Shown here: one piece after another, positions 62,814 to 64,000 of the stretch
Position numbering within the stretch: the stretch's first letter is position 1
Layout: each line of letters begins with the position of its first letter
Assembly (NCBI GenBank): GCA_945928865.1
Contig: CAMENZ010000001.1
Coordinates: 186,001 to 250,000, forward strand
Origin: an uncultured Clostridia bacterium
GTDB lineage: Bacteria > Bacillota > Clostridia > Peptostreptococcales > Anaerovoracaceae
Direction: 5' to 3'
DNA: 64,000 nt
Translations under genes and position numbers: made by a program
Notes under the pieces: model-generated
Told to the model about the DNA's origin: nothing
Database searches by the model: none
What the model saw: only the letters and a program-made list of their open reading frames with translations

Positions 62814-63704
62814 ATGGCACAAAATCCGACTTTCCAAGAGTTTTTAGCTAAAAATCTTGTGTTTTTAGATGGAGCTTCCGGCACAGAGCTTTTTAAGCTG
62901 GGTGCTAAATTCGGCGAAGCTTTAGAATTGTGGAATATTAATAAAGCGGTTGAGGTTAAAAACCTTAATAAAGGATATTTTAAGGCTGGGAGCCATGTGG
63001 TAAACAGCCTTACTTTTGGCATTCTTAATAGGGATTTTTCTATGGAAGAAATGGAAAAATTGGTTGAGGCTGCTATTTATAATTGTAGATGTGCTAGAGA
63101 AGAAGCCGGAATGGAGCATCCCACTTTTATAGGCTTTAATTTAGGCCCTACAAATAAAAAAACAAATAATTATGATGACATAGTCCGCTCTTTTTCAAAA
63201 CTTGCCTGTAAAGGTGAGATTGCAGGAGCGGACCTTGTTGTGTTAGAAACCTTTATGGATTTTGGAGAAACGAAAGCAGCCTTAGAAGGTGTTAGAGAAG
63301 GCTCAAATTTACCTATAGTTTTAATGAATTATTATGGTGAAGATAAGAAACTTTTTTCGGGAGAAAGTCCTGTAGAAGTTTTGGATTTGTGCAAAGAATT
63401 TAAGGTGGAAGCAGTAGGTGCAAATTGTATTTCAAATATAAATTTAATGATGCAAATTGCAAAGGATTTTTTAAGAGAAGGTAGTGTACCGGTGGCTATG
63501 AAAGCTAATGCAGGCATACCGCAGACAGTAGCCGTTTCCGAGAAAGAGGAGATTACAGAAATGGTATATCCTATTTCCAAGGTGGATTTTGGAAAGACTA
63601 TGTTAAGGTTGAAAGAAAATGGAGTTCGCCTTTTAGGTGGGTGTTGTGGTACAGATAGAGAGTATATAAGCAATATGGTGAAACTAATAAAAAAATCAGA
63701 ATAA
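62814..63704 (+). CDS. Homocysteine S-methyltransferase-domain protein (MetH N-terminal type)
   Basis: A 296-residue TIM barrel with LVFLDGASGTELFKLG, the zinc cysteine in VGANCISN (about 205), and the zinc pair in LLGGCCGTDREYI near the C-terminus. It transfers a methyl group to homocysteine, perhaps as a stand-alone subunit with a corrinoid protein encoded elsewhere, which would fit the B12 operon in this window. ATG 62814 lies one base after the HD stop; ATG 62793 inside the HD gene is the alternative. Neither has a good ribosome site. Confidence 0.88.
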   Translation: MAQNPTFQEFLAKNLVFLDGASGTELFKLGAKFGEALELWNINKAVEVKNLNKGYFKAGSHVVNSLTFGILNRDFSMEEMEKLVEAAIYNCRCAREEAGMEHPTFIGFNLGPTNKKTNNYDDIVRSFSKLACKGEIAGADLVVLETFMDFGETKAALEGVREGSNLPIVLMNYYGEDKKLFSGESPVEVLDLCKEFKVEAVGANCISNINLMMQIAKDFLREGSVPVAMKANAGIPQTVAVSEKEEITEMVYPISKVDFGKTMLRLKENGVRLLGGCCGTDREYISNMVKLIKKSE

Positions 63705-63796
63705 ATTTAGGTATTTTTTAATGCAATAACTTGCAATTTGTGATAAAATATAATGGCGAATGTAGCATTGAAAAGTTAGTAGTTTGGAGGAAAAAT

Positions 63797-64000
63797 ATGA
63801 GAAAAATTGTAGCTACAGAGAAGGCTCCTAAGGCTATAGGACCTTATGCTCAGGCAAATATTTTAGGTAATTTAATGATTACTTCAGGACAGATTCCTTT
63901 AGATGCTGTAACCGGAGAGGTTGTAGGCAGTGAAATAGAGGCTCAGACTAAGAAGGTTATGGAAAATCTTAAGGCAGTTTTAGAAGAGGGTGGAAGCTCT
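63797..64000 (+). CDS. ridA: RidA/YjgF-family enamine/imine deaminase, 3'-truncated by window edge
   Basis: 68 codons are visible. MRKIVATEKAPKAIGPYAQA, then LMITSGQIPLDAVTGEVVG and AQTKKVMENLKAVLEEGG match the RidA family, which clears reactive 2-aminoacrylate from PLP enzymes. GGAGG lies before the ATG. The end lies outside the window. Confidence 0.93.
   Translation, partial: MRKIVATEKAPKAIGPYAQANILGNLMITSGQIPLDAVTGEVVGSEIEAQTKKVMENLKAVLEEGGSS

Noticed and set aside
63731-63754. A promoter TTGCAA...TATAAT before ridA
   Set aside because: The -10 box is good but the spacing of 12 bases is too short and no other -35 box fits.

Overview
The window is from a low-GC, Gram-positive, strictly anaerobic bacterium, most likely a member of the Clostridia. 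The evidence is a cobalt-early (anaerobic type) cobalamin operon, rubrerythrin, ferredoxin-type proteins, formate-tetrahydrofolate ligase, ECF vitamin transporters, a sortase-anchored surface protein, strong AGGAGG ribosome sites and frequent TTG starts. I cannot name the genus from sequence alone. No phage gene, transposase or CRISPR array is visible.

Layout. 1-8.2 kb: eight tightly packed cobalamin genes (cobJ, cobK, cbiET, cbiA, cbiB, cobD, cobQ, cbiC), then an AraC regulator. 9.4-13 kb: a metal P-type ATPase with a small partner protein, then fur-rubrerythrin behind a clear promoter and Fur/PerR-type palindrome. 13-18.1 kb: accessory region with a sortase-anchored SHIRT-type protein, a 0.9 kb non-coding repeat, an aldolase, and a surface-protein remnant behind what looks like a damaged cobalamin riboswitch. 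18.2-18.6 kb: tRNA-Asn, tRNA-Leu, initiator tRNA-Met. 18.7-20.8 kb: GntR/ABC operon with a perfect palindromic operator. 21-34.8 kb: housekeeping genes (typA, mscS, pyc, thrC) and a complete ECF transporter operon, with a 190-nt palindrome between pyc and thrC. 34.8-36 kb: second copy of the non-coding repeat, and tRNA-Ser. 36-40.3 kb: 2-hydroxyacid dehydrogenase, rph, rdgB, yihY, lipid kinase. 40.7-49.5 kb (minus strand): a transglutaminase surface protein, a second GntR/ABC operon, a third copy of the repeat, UPF0210 and ACT proteins, and a radical SAM protein. 49.6-56.5 kb: permuted papain-like protein, iscS-iscU-cysK-rrf2, a thioredoxin reductase-like flavoprotein, glutathione peroxidase, mntP and a ferredoxin protein. 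56.6-64 kb: secreted thioredoxin, then a one-carbon block (fhs, folD, formate/nitrite transporter, a folT-MTHFS fusion under a tetrahydrofolate riboswitch, HD protein, homocysteine methyltransferase) and the start of ridA.

How the genes work together. Cobalamin synthesis, the formate/tetrahydrofolate block and homocysteine methyltransferase point to active one-carbon and B12 metabolism. The isc-cys-Rrf2 cluster couples cysteine synthesis to Fe-S assembly. Rubrerythrin, glutathione peroxidase, the flavoprotein and Mn efflux form an oxygen and metal defence set.

The most unusual signals are non-coding. First, an 11-bp word, GGC(G/A)GATTTTG, occurs at least 16 times exactly on both strands, often between genes or in short hairpins, like a DNA-uptake-type or other genome-wide signal. 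Second, a modular non-coding repeat of up to several hundred bp is present in three diverged copies and carries conserved hairpins. Third, a large imperfect palindrome runs from the last codons of pyc into the thrC leader.
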